Assembly: GCA_040217695.1 (NCBI GenBank)
Contig: JBEHWO010000181.1
Location: 1 to 12,820, forward strand
Direction of reading: 5' to 3'
Length of the DNA: 12,820 nt
Origin: CALARM01 sp040217695
GTDB taxonomy: Bacteria; Vulcanimicrobiota; SpSt-956; JAKJGF01
Of the stretch, positions 6,264 to 12,820 are shown in pieces. The notes beneath the pieces are model-generated. The model saw only the letters and a program-made list of their open reading frames with translations. It had not been told where the DNA came from and did no database searches. A program made the position numbers and the translations under genes. Every line of letters starts with the position of its first letter. Position 1 is the first letter of the stretch.

Positions 6264-8489
6264 TCACAGTTCTCTCATTACAGGCTGTAATTCATAGGCT
6301 TCAATAATATCCTTTGGACATAATCCGTTGAACTTTTCCACTCCTATTCCGCATTCATAGCCTGCAAGAACTTCTCTGGCATCATCTTTAAAACGTTTCA
6401 GAGAAGATATCTTACCTTCACATATTACAACATTATCACGGAGAACTCTTACATCGGCGCTTCTGGTAATTTTACCTTCTATTACATAGGCTCCACCTAT
6501 TACACCGATTTTAGAGACATTAAAGGTTGCCCTTATTTCAGCTTTTCCAAGAGCTACCTCTCTGTAAATAGGATCGAGTAAACCTGCCATAGCAGCTTTG
6601 ATATCATCAATGGCCTGATAGATTATTCTGTAAAATCTCACATCTATCTTTTCATTTTCAGCAAGTTTGACTATATTGGAATCAGATCTTACATTAAATC
6701 CTATAATTATTGCATTGGAAGCAGATGCCAGCATAATGTCACGCTCGTTAATTGCACCTACGCCTCCGAGTATAACATTGACCCTTACTTCATCTGTACT
6801 CAATTTATTAAGAGCCTGTGTCATAGCTTCAACAGAGCCCTGTGTATCAGCTTTAATTATTATATTAAGTTCTTTTATCTGGCCGTCCTGAAGTTGTTTA
6901 AAGAGATCTGTAAGGGTAACCCTTTTAACAGATTTCATTTTTTCTTCTCTGACCTTCTCTGCTCTGCCTGTGGCTAACTGCTTTGCTTTTCTGTCATTCT
7001 CACAGACAAACAGGTCATCTCCGGCCTGAGGTACATCGGAAAGGCCGGTAATCTCTACAGGCATAGCAGGATAAGCTTCTTTTAATCTTTCCCCTTTATA
7101 ATTGGTCATTGCTCTTATTTTTCCATAAACAAGACCTGCTATAACAGCATCTCCTTCTCTTAATGTTCCATGCTGGACAATTACTGTTGCCACAGGACCT
7201 CTCTGTTTATCCAGTTTGGCTTCCAGAATTGTTCCGCGGGCTTTTTTATCTGGATTTGACTTTAACTCCAGCATTTCAGATTGAAGTAAAATCATATCGA
7301 GTAAATCATTGATACCTTCTTTGGTTCTGGCTGAAACCGGAACGGTAATAGTATCTCCGCCCCATTGCTCAGGAACAAGACCGAGTTCGGCCAGTTGCTG
7401 CTTAACTCTATCGGGGTTACTCTGAGGCTTATCTATTTTATTAATCGCTACAATAATAGGAATAGTTCCTGAAGCCTTGGCTGCTCTGGCATGACTTACA
7501 GCTTCGATTGTTTGAGGCATGACTCCGTCATCTGCTGCTACAACCAGAACAACAATATCGGTAATATTGGCTCCTCTGGCTCTCATCTGAGTAAATGCTT
7601 CATGACCGGGAGTATCGATAAAAGTTATAGGATGTCCGTTAACTCCTACCTGATAGGCTCCTATGGACTGTGTTATACCTCCTGCCTCCGTATCGGTGAC
7701 ATGAGTTGCTCTTATAGAATCAAGTAAAGATGTTTTACCATGATCAACATGTCCCATAACTGTAACGACAGGAGGACGGTGGACAAGTTTCTCAACTTCT
7801 TCTTTCTTCTCTTCGAAAACCTCTTCAGTATAAGCATCTACTACTTCAATGGCAATGCCAAAACGTTCGGCTACTTTCGATGCATTTTCAGCACTGACCA
7901 GCTGGTTCAGGCTGACCATTAATTTCATTTTAATAAACTCTTTAATCAATTCATTGGGAGGTAATTCCATCCTTGTAGCCAGTTCTTTAACCGATACAGG
8001 ATCTACTATATAAACAGTTCTGGTCAATTCAGGTTTTTCTGTTAATAGCTGTTCTTCCTCCTGTTTATCCTGTCTTTTTTTCTTTTTAATCTTGACAGGT
8101 TTTGCTTTTTCACCTGTTAGTATAGTATCTAAGACGTCACCTTCCCATTTCTTTTTCTTTTTCTTTTTGTCATCTCTGATTTTTCTTTTTCCTCCCTGGA
8201 ATTCTTCTTCCAGTTCTTCAATCTCATCTCCTCTGTCTTTTTTTTCTTTTTTTGGCAGAAGTTCCTGGTATTCTTCTTCAGAATCTTCTATTTCTGCTTT
8301 GAAATGTTCAATTTTTGTTCCTTTATCCGATCTAGTAAGATAATCCAGCACCTGATCAGATACTCCGAACTCGAGAGAACTCATATGGCTTTTAACTTCA
8401 ACATTTAATTCCTGCAAAATTACTATTAGTTCCTTACTTGTGATACCAAGATCCTTCGCTAATTGATATACTCTAGTTTTTTCAGCCAA
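6264..8489 (-). CDS. infB: Translation initiation factor IF-2
   Basis: A GTPase that delivers initiator fMet-tRNA to the 30S subunit and promotes subunit joining. I choose TTG at 8489 as start (741 residues). GGAGGTGA (8495-8502) lies 5 bases upstream, and the resulting N-terminus AEKTRVYQLAKDLGI is the canonical one. An ATG at 8507 would bury the ribosome binding site inside the gene and overlap nusA. Domains, numbered from the TTG: first IF2-N module 1-52; Lys/Glu-rich linker about 60-150 with seven consecutive Lys; second IF2-N module about 158-217; G domain with GHVDHGKT (246-253), DTPGH (292-296) and NKID (350-353); then the beta-barrel and C-terminal initiator-tRNA domains ending in ELQPVMREL. 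The G2 region reads GITQSIGAY, where a His is more common in place of the Ser. Third gene of the rimP-nusA-infB-rbfA operon. Confidence 0.97.
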   Translation of the reverse strand: MAEKTRVYQLAKDLGITSKELIVILQELNVEVKSHMSSLEFGVSDQVLDYLTRSDKGTKIEHFKAEIEDSEEEYQELLPKKEKKDRGDEIEELEEEFQGGKRKIRDDKKKKKKKWEGDVLDTILTGEKAKPVKIKKKKRQDKQEEEQLLTEKPELTRTVYIVDPVSVKELATRMELPPNELIKEFIKMKLMVSLNQLVSAENASKVAERFGIAIEVVDAYTEEVFEEKKEEVEKLVHRPPVVTVMGHVDHGKTSLLDSIRATHVTDTEAGGITQSIGAYQVGVNGHPITFIDTPGHEAFTQMRARGANITDIVVLVVAADDGVMPQTIEAVSHARAAKASGTIPIIVAINKIDKPQSNPDRVKQQLAELGLVPEQWGGDTITVPVSARTKEGINDLLDMILLQSEMLELKSNPDKKARGTILEAKLDKQRGPVATVIVQHGTLREGDAVIAGLVYGKIRAMTNYKGERLKEAYPAMPVEITGLSDVPQAGDDLFVCENDRKAKQLATGRAEKVREEKMKSVKRVTLTDLFKQLQDGQIKELNIIIKADTQGSVEAMTQALNKLSTDEVRVNVILGGVGAINERDIMLASASNAIIIGFNVRSDSNIVKLAENEKIDVRFYRIIYQAIDDIKAAMAGLLDPIYREVALGKAEIRATFNVSKIGVIGGAYVIEGKITRSADVRVLRDNVVICEGKISSLKRFKDDAREVLAGYECGIGVEKFNGLCPKDIIEAYELQPVMREL

Positions 8490-8490
8490 A

Positions 8491-10191
8491 CTACTCACCT
8501 CCACCATTCAGCACACTGTAAGGCTCAATATTTATCTGCCAGTTACTCATAAAATCAGGCAATTTAGTTTTATTCATCTTTTCCCCAGCACTTTCCAAAT
8601 CATTTTCTGCAACTAAAATTTTAACAGAATGTTTTTCTTCATCTACCTCCAAGGAAACTACAGATACAGGAGATATAATATTAACCAGAGTATCTATTAT
8701 ATCGTCATGTTCTTTTTCATATTCTTCCTTTTTCACAGGCTCTATAACAATTTTCCAGTCTCCCAGTCTGGCTAAAAATTCCTCTTCTTCCTGTCTTTTC
8801 AGAATTTCCTCACTATATTCGGAAGATATTCCTACAAAGAGTTTTTTATCTTTTTTATTTAATTCCAGTGATATTATAGGAACGGGAGCAAGGAGCTTCA
8901 TGAGAAGCCCGGCAACTTCCTCCATTGGAAACTCACCATCAAGAGGAGGCTTCACCCTGATGAACCAGTCTTCATAAGGAGGGGTCAGTAAAAGAGATTT
9001 TTTTCTTTCCAGAGCGTCAATATAATGTTCAAAAGTAATTGTAAAAAGAAAAGTCTTCTCTTTCTCCAATACTTCGACAGCCATTACTACCACAGGCTTA
9101 AATCCCTCTACGAGACTGCCAATCAATTCATCTATTATTTTATTTTTAGCCTGTTCTTCTTCATAGGCACTTTTATTTTTTATATCTATTTTCCATCCGG
9201 TAAGTTTTGCACCAAGTCTTGCATTTTGCCCTTCCTTACCAATAGCCAGGGATAACTGATTATCAGGAACTACAACAAGAGCAAAATTATCTTCCTCTCT
9301 GAGTTCAACAGATAATACCTTGGCAGGGTTCAACGCATTGGCTATAAAAACAACAGGATCTTTATCCCATAAAACTATATCTATTTTTTCACCTTTTAAT
9401 TCCTGAACAACAGACAGAACCCTTGAACCTCTGCTGCCAACACATGAGCCTACTGCATCAACATCACTGTTACTTGAGTGAACAGCTATTTTGGAACGAT
9501 ATCCCGGCTCTCTGGCTGTGCTCTTTATATCGACTATATGTTCATATATTTCAGGAACTTCCATTTCGAATAAACGATTCAAAAAACCGGGATGTGTACG
9601 GGACAATATGACCTGTGGGCCTTTGCTTGTAACTTTAACATCCAGTATATAAACTTTTATCCTGTCTCCGGGGCGGTATTTTTCTATTACCACCTGTTCT
9701 GATTGAGGAATTACACCTTCAATTTTGGCAAGATCTATATAAACTTTGTTCTGTTCTATCCTCTGAATTACACCTGTTACTATATCACCTTTCCTGTCGG
9801 CAAATTCTTTGAATAAAAGATCTCTCTCTGCTTCTCTTATGCGCTGTACGATAACCTGTTTTGCGGTCTGAGCGGCTATTCTTCCTACATTTGACGGAGT
9901 AATTTCAACTTCTATCATATCACCTGGCTGACAATCAGGGCAGGTCTGCAATGCAGATCTGTGGAGCACTTCAGAATGAGGGTCTGTCACTTTAGTCACA
10001 ACTTTTTTTCTGGCCAGAACTCTTACATTTCCCGTATACTGATCAATTTCTATGGTAAAATTCTGAGTATTTCCAAAATTCCTCTTCAGGGCAGAACTTA
10101 AAGCATCTTTAATTGCTTCTAAAAGAATCAGCTTGGAAATACCCTTCTCTTTTTCTATTTGTTCTAAGGCTTTAATTAATTCGTTGCTCAA
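8491..10191 (-). CDS. nusA: Transcription factor NusA with three extra KH2-like C-terminal repeats
   Basis: NusA binds RNA polymerase and nascent RNA and modulates pausing, termination and antitermination. The start is TTG at 10191 with AGGAGGT 5 bases upstream; the stop TAG is at 8491-8493, two nucleotides before the infB TTG. Order in 566 residues: polymerase-binding N-terminal domain (1-130), S1 domain (about 134-200), KH1 with GSRG (252-255), KH2 with GKEG (318-321). The usual NusA of low-GC bacteria would end near residue 350. Here about 215 more residues follow as three repeats (about 352-416, 424-486, 497-557) that mirror KH2: a Pro (366, 436, 508; 289 in KH2), then V.S(L/V)E(V/L), a charged turn, a strand, a helix, and a Trp 43 residues after the Pro (409, 479, 551; 333 in KH2). 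All three lack the RNA-gripping GxxG. E. coli-type acidic AR domains are not recognised. A CPDC pair (84-87) sits in the N-terminal domain. Confidence 0.96.
   Translation of the reverse strand: MSNELIKALEQIEKEKGISKLILLEAIKDALSSALKRNFGNTQNFTIEIDQYTGNVRVLARKKVVTKVTDPHSEVLHRSALQTCPDCQPGDMIEVEITPSNVGRIAAQTAKQVIVQRIREAERDLLFKEFADRKGDIVTGVIQRIEQNKVYIDLAKIEGVIPQSEQVVIEKYRPGDRIKVYILDVKVTSKGPQVILSRTHPGFLNRLFEMEVPEIYEHIVDIKSTAREPGYRSKIAVHSSNSDVDAVGSCVGSRGSRVLSVVQELKGEKIDIVLWDKDPVVFIANALNPAKVLSVELREEDNFALVVVPDNQLSLAIGKEGQNARLGAKLTGWKIDIKNKSAYEEEQAKNKIIDELIGSLVEGFKPVVVMAVEVLEKEKTFLFTITFEHYIDALERKKSLLLTPPYEDWFIRVKPPLDGEFPMEEVAGLLMKLLAPVPIISLELNKKDKKLFVGISSEYSEEILKRQEEEEFLARLGDWKIVIEPVKKEEYEKEHDDIIDTLVNIISPVSVVSLEVDEEKHSVKILVAENDLESAGEKMNKTKLPDFMSNWQINIEPYSVLNGGGE
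8495..8502 (-). promoter_or_regulatory. infB ribosome binding site fixing a TTG start
   Basis: GGAGGTGA on the minus strand, five bases before TTG at 8489. It lies inside the last codons of nusA (the Gly-Gly-Glu-stop end), coupling translation of the two genes, and argues against the ATG at 8507, which lies upstream of it. Confidence 0.88.
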
Positions 10192-10196
10192 ACTTT

Positions 10197-10203
10197 ACCT
10201 CCT
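10197..10203 (-). promoter_or_regulatory. nusA ribosome binding site
   Basis: AGGAGGT on the minus strand, five bases before TTG at 10191. No ATG or GTG lies at a suitable distance, so the TTG start is well supported. Confidence 0.88.
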
Positions 10204-10292
10204 GGTTTTAAAATTCCCAGGGATCCTCCTCTCTGTATCATAAAAGTACAGCATTCATTCAGCTTGTTAAAACCTTCTGGCTGCAGACTGTT

Positions 10293-10796
10293 TTAAAAAT
10301 CGATTTCCGTAACCAGGTTAGCTTTCTGTATCTTCTCCAGAGGTATAAGAAATATTTCTTCCCCATCAATCAAGGTCACCATACCTTCTCTGAGCTCTTT
10401 CAACATACCTGTAAAATTTTTCCTGTTTTCCAGAGGCTCTTTTGTTTTAACCTTAATCTTTTCACCCTGAAACCTGATATAATCTTTCTCTTTTATCAGA
10501 GGCCTGTCTAACCCCGGAGAACAAACTTCCAGTAAATAAGAAGTTTTTATTAAATCTGCTTCATCCAGTTTACCGTCTATGACTTTACTGACATGTTCAC
10601 AATCATTCAGGGATACCCCTCCCTCTTTATCTATAGAGACACGTACTATCCAGTTTCTATTCTCTTTCAAATAATAAACACAGACAAATTCATATCCCAT
10701 AGATGAAATAATGGGAGATAGTAAATTTTCCAGTTCAATGCAAATTTCTTTCCCTTTCACTGCTTCAGCCCCCGGATAATTTCTTGGAAAATTCAA
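10293..10796 (-). CDS. rimP: Ribosome maturation factor RimP
   Basis: A protein of up to 167 residues that binds the pre-30S particle and helps assembly. The signature LEVCSPGLDRPL (89-100) and the preceding WIVRVSIDKEGGVSLNDCE block are diagnostic of the N-terminal domain; the C-terminal SH3-like domain follows (FTGMLKEL, then IFLIPLEKIQKANL). First gene of the rimP-nusA-infB-rbfA operon, which is the standard order. The longest frame starts at TTG 10796, but its ribosome binding site is poor. A GTG at 10760, preceded by GGGGG at 8 bases, would give a 155-residue protein starting MKGKEICIE, closer to the usual N-terminus. I cannot choose firmly between them. The 97-base gap to nusA contains the nusA ribosome binding site and no clear terminator. 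Confidence 0.95.
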   Translation of the reverse strand: MNFPRNYPGAEAVKGKEICIELENLLSPIISSMGYEFVCVYYLKENRNWIVRVSIDKEGGVSLNDCEHVSKVIDGKLDEADLIKTSYLLEVCSPGLDRPLIKEKDYIRFQGEKIKVKTKEPLENRKNFTGMLKELREGMVTLIDGEEIFLIPLEKIQKANLVTEIDF

Positions 10797-10841
10797 TAAA
10801 GCCTGAAATCACAATTTCTTACTATTATGATAAAAACTATG

Positions 10842-10865
10842 AAAGAGTGGGCCTTCCCACTCTTT
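10842..10865 (-). promoter_or_regulatory. Leader hairpin upstream of rimP, possible attenuator
   Basis: A perfect 10-bp inverted repeat with a 4-base loop (AAAGAGTGGG, loop, CCCACTCTTT). On the minus strand it is followed, five bases on, by five T residues (10832-10836). It lies about 25-50 bases downstream of the predicted start of the rimP-nusA transcript and before rimP, so it reads as an intrinsic-terminator-like attenuator in the operon leader. On the plus strand no T-run follows. NusA feedback on its own operon is known in other bacteria; involvement here is inference. Confidence 0.65.
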
Positions 10866-10896
10866 TATAGAGTTAAAGAATTAATAATACGAATAT

Positions 10897-10925
10897 ACTA
10901 TAACATAACTCCTGAAGTTTGACAA
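10897..10925 (-). promoter_or_regulatory. Predicted sigma70-type promoter for the rimP-nusA-infB operon
   Basis: On the minus strand TTGTCA (10920-10925), a 17-base spacer, then TATAGT (10897-10902). Both boxes are one mismatch from consensus and spacing is optimal. The predicted start near 10890 gives a leader of about 95 bases before the TTG of rimP, containing the hairpin at 10842-10865. Confidence 0.7.
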
Positions 10926-10931
10926 GAGTTT

Positions 10932-10960
10932 TTAGAAAACAACATATCATAATTTATAAA
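10932..10960 (+). promoter_or_regulatory. Weak candidate promoter for the TPR gene
   Basis: On the plus strand TATAAA (10955-10960) stands 17 bases after a poor -35 (TTAGAA, 10932-10937). An alternative uses a perfect TTGACA at 10919-10924 with a poor -10 (ACATAT or CATATC) 17-18 bases on; that -35 would overlap the -35 of the divergent rimP promoter. Neither is strong; a promoter must lie somewhere in this intergenic region. Confidence 0.3.
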
Positions 10961-11041
10961 TCTAGCAGGATTGTTATTAATGTTCCACGAATAAAAGTAA
11001 TGCAATTTTAATATGGTATAAGGTGATAAAGGAGAATATAT

Positions 11042-12820
11042 ATGGCAAGTAAAAAAGACAGGGAATATATTGAATTGATACAGGAACTTCAAAAATGCAA
11101 AGGTATAGGTGCTTTAATTACTGCAATACAGAACAACAGGAGTAGTTTTGACGAGAACTTCTTTGCCATCCTGGACAATCAAATTAAAGATGCAGCGGAA
11201 CAGGGGAATCAAAAGCTGGCAGGTTCTCTATCCTATCTCAACAGGGTTATGGATAATCTTCAGATAAGACAGAATATCAGTAAAACAGAAGAAGAAGAAC
11301 TCCCCATCAGGGACGAAGAGGTAGAGGAAGAAGAGGAAGAAGAGGAAGAAGAGGCAGAAGAGGAAGAAGAGGAAGAAGAGGAACAAGAGGAAGAAGAGGC
11401 AGAAGAGGAAGAAGAGGCAGAAGAGGCACAGGAAGAAGATGAAAGTTTACTGGAAATTGATGATGCAATAGAAAAAGGCGAGATGGTAGATGCTCTTATG
11501 AAAATAGTTGATTGCGTCATGGAAGACAAACTTTCTCTTGCAAAGGCCAGAAAAAAAGTTATTACACAGGAAATTATAGATCTGGCAGAAGCAGATACAA
11601 TAAGTCAGATTAATAGTCTCTGTAACAGGCTTAAAATACAGGTACCTCCGAAATCTCATATACTGGCGACATTATTATATGACCTGGCAAATAAGCTGGG
11701 GGAAGAAAAACTGATAGCAGAATGTGGTCTCACTCTCGGTACTACAAAAAATATTATGGGCCTGTATGAAGAAGCTATAAAGCAATCAGAAGAAACTCTT
11801 GCTCTGCTGGAAAAGCTTGATGATAAACAGTCAAAAGGTATTGCTCTAGGCAATATAGGTAATGCCTATTACAGACTCGGTGAAATAGGTGAAGCCATAA
11901 ATTATTATAATAAAGGCCTTGATTACTGCAAACAGATAGGAGACAGAAAACAGATAGGTGCTTCTGTCGGAAATCTCGGCAATGCTTATTACAGGCTCGG
12001 AGATATGGAAACAGCAATATCTTACTATAATGAAGCACTTGCCATAAGCAGAGAAATAGGAGACAGAAGCGGAGAAGGCAACAGAATGGGGAACCTGGGT
12101 AATGCCTATATTGAATTCGGAGAACTGGAAGAAGCCATTGACTGTTACCTTTCTGCTCTTGATATAAGTAAGGAAGTAAAAGACATAAGACAGGCAGGCA
12201 CTGCTCTTGGAAATCTCGGGAATGCCTATTATAAAATGGGAGATATGGAAGAAGCCATTGAATATTACAATCAGGCCCTTGAAATCAGCAGGGAAATAAA
12301 AGATAAGAGAGGGGAAGGGAACAGACTGGGAAATCTCGCAAATGCCTACAGTGAATCCGGTGATCTTGAAGAAGCTATAGATTATTATCTTGACTCACTT
12401 AATATAAGTAAGGAAATAAAAGATAGAAGGCAGGCAGGTTCAACTCTCGGGAATCTGGGCAATACCTATTATAAACTCGGTGAAATAGACGAAGCTATAG
12501 AATATTATAAACAGGCTATAGAAATGAGCAGAGAAATAAAAGATGTAAGTAAAGAAAAAATCTGGAATTACAATATCGGTCTTCTCTATGAAGATAATAT
12601 GAAAGATTTAAATAAAGCTTACAGTCATTATAAATCTTCTATAAAAATCTTTGAAGAAATGAAAGATAAGATAAAGAAAAAAAGTCAGAGGAAATCTTTT
12701 AATGAACTGAATATTGATATGTATGCAAAAATGATTATTCTCTGCCTGAAGATTGGCAAGATAGAAGAAGGTAAAGAATATTTCTCTAAAGAAAAATCTA
12801 AATCCCTGGAGGAAATATTA
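11042..12820 (+). CDS. TPR-repeat protein with acidic tract, probable TPR-CHAT type, C-terminus beyond the window
   Basis: ATG at 11042 with GGAG 7 bases upstream opens a frame of 593 codons without stop to the right edge. Residues 1-80 are helical (ELIQELQKCKGIGALITAI, then LAGSLSYLNRVM) and resemble the N-terminal module of some cyanobacterial TPR-CHAT proteins. Residues 83-134 are almost all Glu. Residues 135-265 are helical and include one degenerate TPR. Six 40-residue TPRs of the GNLGNAYY..G..EEAI.YY type run from 266 to 505, then one or two degenerate ones. The last visible residues, EYFSKEKSKSLEEIL, match the helix that in TPR-CHAT proteins sits just before the caspase-like CHAT domain. 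TPRs bind partner proteins; CHAT domains are proteases used in some bacterial immune and cell-death systems. No CHAT residues are in view, so that part is inference. No signal peptide or membrane segment; probably cytoplasmic. Transcribed away from the rimP operon. Confidence 0.85.
   Translation, partial: MASKKDREYIELIQELQKCKGIGALITAIQNNRSSFDENFFAILDNQIKDAAEQGNQKLAGSLSYLNRVMDNLQIRQNISKTEEEELPIRDEEVEEEEEEEEEEAEEEEEEEEEQEEEEAEEEEEAEEAQEEDESLLEIDDAIEKGEMVDALMKIVDCVMEDKLSLAKARKKVITQEIIDLAEADTISQINSLCNRLKIQVPPKSHILATLLYDLANKLGEEKLIAECGLTLGTTKNIMGLYEEAIKQSEETLALLEKLDDKQSKGIALGNIGNAYYRLGEIGEAINYYNKGLDYCKQIGDRKQIGASVGNLGNAYYRLGDMETAISYYNEALAISREIGDRSGEGNRMGNLGNAYIEFGELEEAIDCYLSALDISKEVKDIRQAGTALGNLGNAYYKMGDMEEAIEYYNQALEISREIKDKRGEGNRLGNLANAYSESGDLEEAIDYYLDSLNISKEIKDRRQAGSTLGNLGNTYYKLGEIDEAIEYYKQAIEMSREIKDVSKEKIWNYNIGLLYEDNMKDLNKAYSHYKSSIKIFEEMKDKIKKKSQRKSFNELNIDMYAKMIILCLKIGKIEEGKEYFSKEKSKSLEEIL
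11324..11443 (+). repeat. Purine-rich 9-bp repeat encoding a poly-Glu tract
   Basis: A GAGGAAGAA unit repeated with scattered GCA, CAA and CAG codons, encoding Glu-rich residues 95-134 with occasional Ala/Gln. The coding strand is almost wholly purine. The complement gives a long Ser-rich reading frame, which is an artefact. Such tracts are prone to length change by slippage in multiples of three, which would keep the frame. Confidence 0.9.
11837..12556 (+). repeat. Six 120-bp TPR-coding repeats, 240-bp super-repeat
   Basis: Repeat units begin at 11837, 11957, 12077, 12197, 12317 and 12437 with no insertion or deletion between them. Units at 11957, 12197 and 12437 share one sequence type (LGNLGNAYY, EAI.YY, SREI.D); units at 12077 and 12317 share another (NR.GNL.NAY, LEEAID.YL, SKE.KD). 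This suggests growth by duplicating a two-TPR, 240-bp block. Confidence 0.92.

Noticed and set aside
8490..8507. IF-2 start at ATG 8507
   Set aside because: It lies upstream of the strong GGAGGTGA site, overlaps nusA, and adds VEVSS, which is just the ribosome binding site translated.
10267..10295. TTAAAAC/GTTTTAA inverted repeat after rimP as a terminator
   Set aside because: An A/T-only style stem with a 16-base or longer loop inside an operon whose next gene has its own ribosome binding site; too weak to call.
11260..11529. Minus-strand Ser-rich open frame
   Set aside because: It is the complement of the Glu-rich GAGGAAGAA repeat inside the TPR gene, with no ribosome binding site or independent support.

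Overview
The window is bacterial, A+T-rich and densely packed. It holds nine co-oriented minus-strand genes (the last runs off the left edge) and one divergent plus-strand gene that runs off the right edge. The translation genes are ordinary bacterial ones. The mix of a short HisG with HisZ, a MoxR-type ATPase cluster, a TPR-repeat protein and intergenic heptamer arrays suggests a free-living, probably uncultivated lineage. I cannot place it in a phylum from the sequence alone.

Minus strand, in order of transcription: a sigma70-like promoter (10897-10925) and a leader hairpin (10842-10865) precede rimP, nusA, infB and rbfA, the classical ribosome-maturation / transcription-elongation / initiation operon. 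rimP, nusA and infB all appear to start with TTG. NusA has an unusual C-terminal third built from three repeats that look like degenerate copies of its own second KH domain. In place of the usual downstream genes, rbfA is followed after 39 bases by hisZ and hisG. These resemble the regulatory and catalytic subunits of short-form ATP phosphoribosyltransferase, but the HisG PRPP-binding loop and several other signature residues are replaced. After hisG come a three-helix membrane protein with a long charged coiled-coil region (DUF4175-like), a MoxR AAA+ ATPase, and an exported protein cut by the window edge.

Five arrays of 7-bp tandem repeats (CGTGACG/CGTAACG and TGCTCAC/CGGTCAC) sit in the gaps of the hisZ-to-left-edge part and are absent from the rimP-rbfA part. 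Three arrays end 2-5 bases upstream of a ribosome binding site, and one supplies the stop codon of the membrane-protein gene.

Plus strand: after a 245-base divergent intergenic region, a 593-codon open fragment encodes an N-terminal helical region, a long Glu-rich tract from a 9-bp DNA repeat, six exactly 120-bp TPR repeats arranged as a two-TPR super-repeat, and degenerate TPRs ending in a motif typical of the junction with a CHAT protease-like domain. That domain, if present, lies outside the window. No RNA genes, CRISPR arrays, insertion sequences or origins were seen, and no gene-free stretch exceeds 300 bases.
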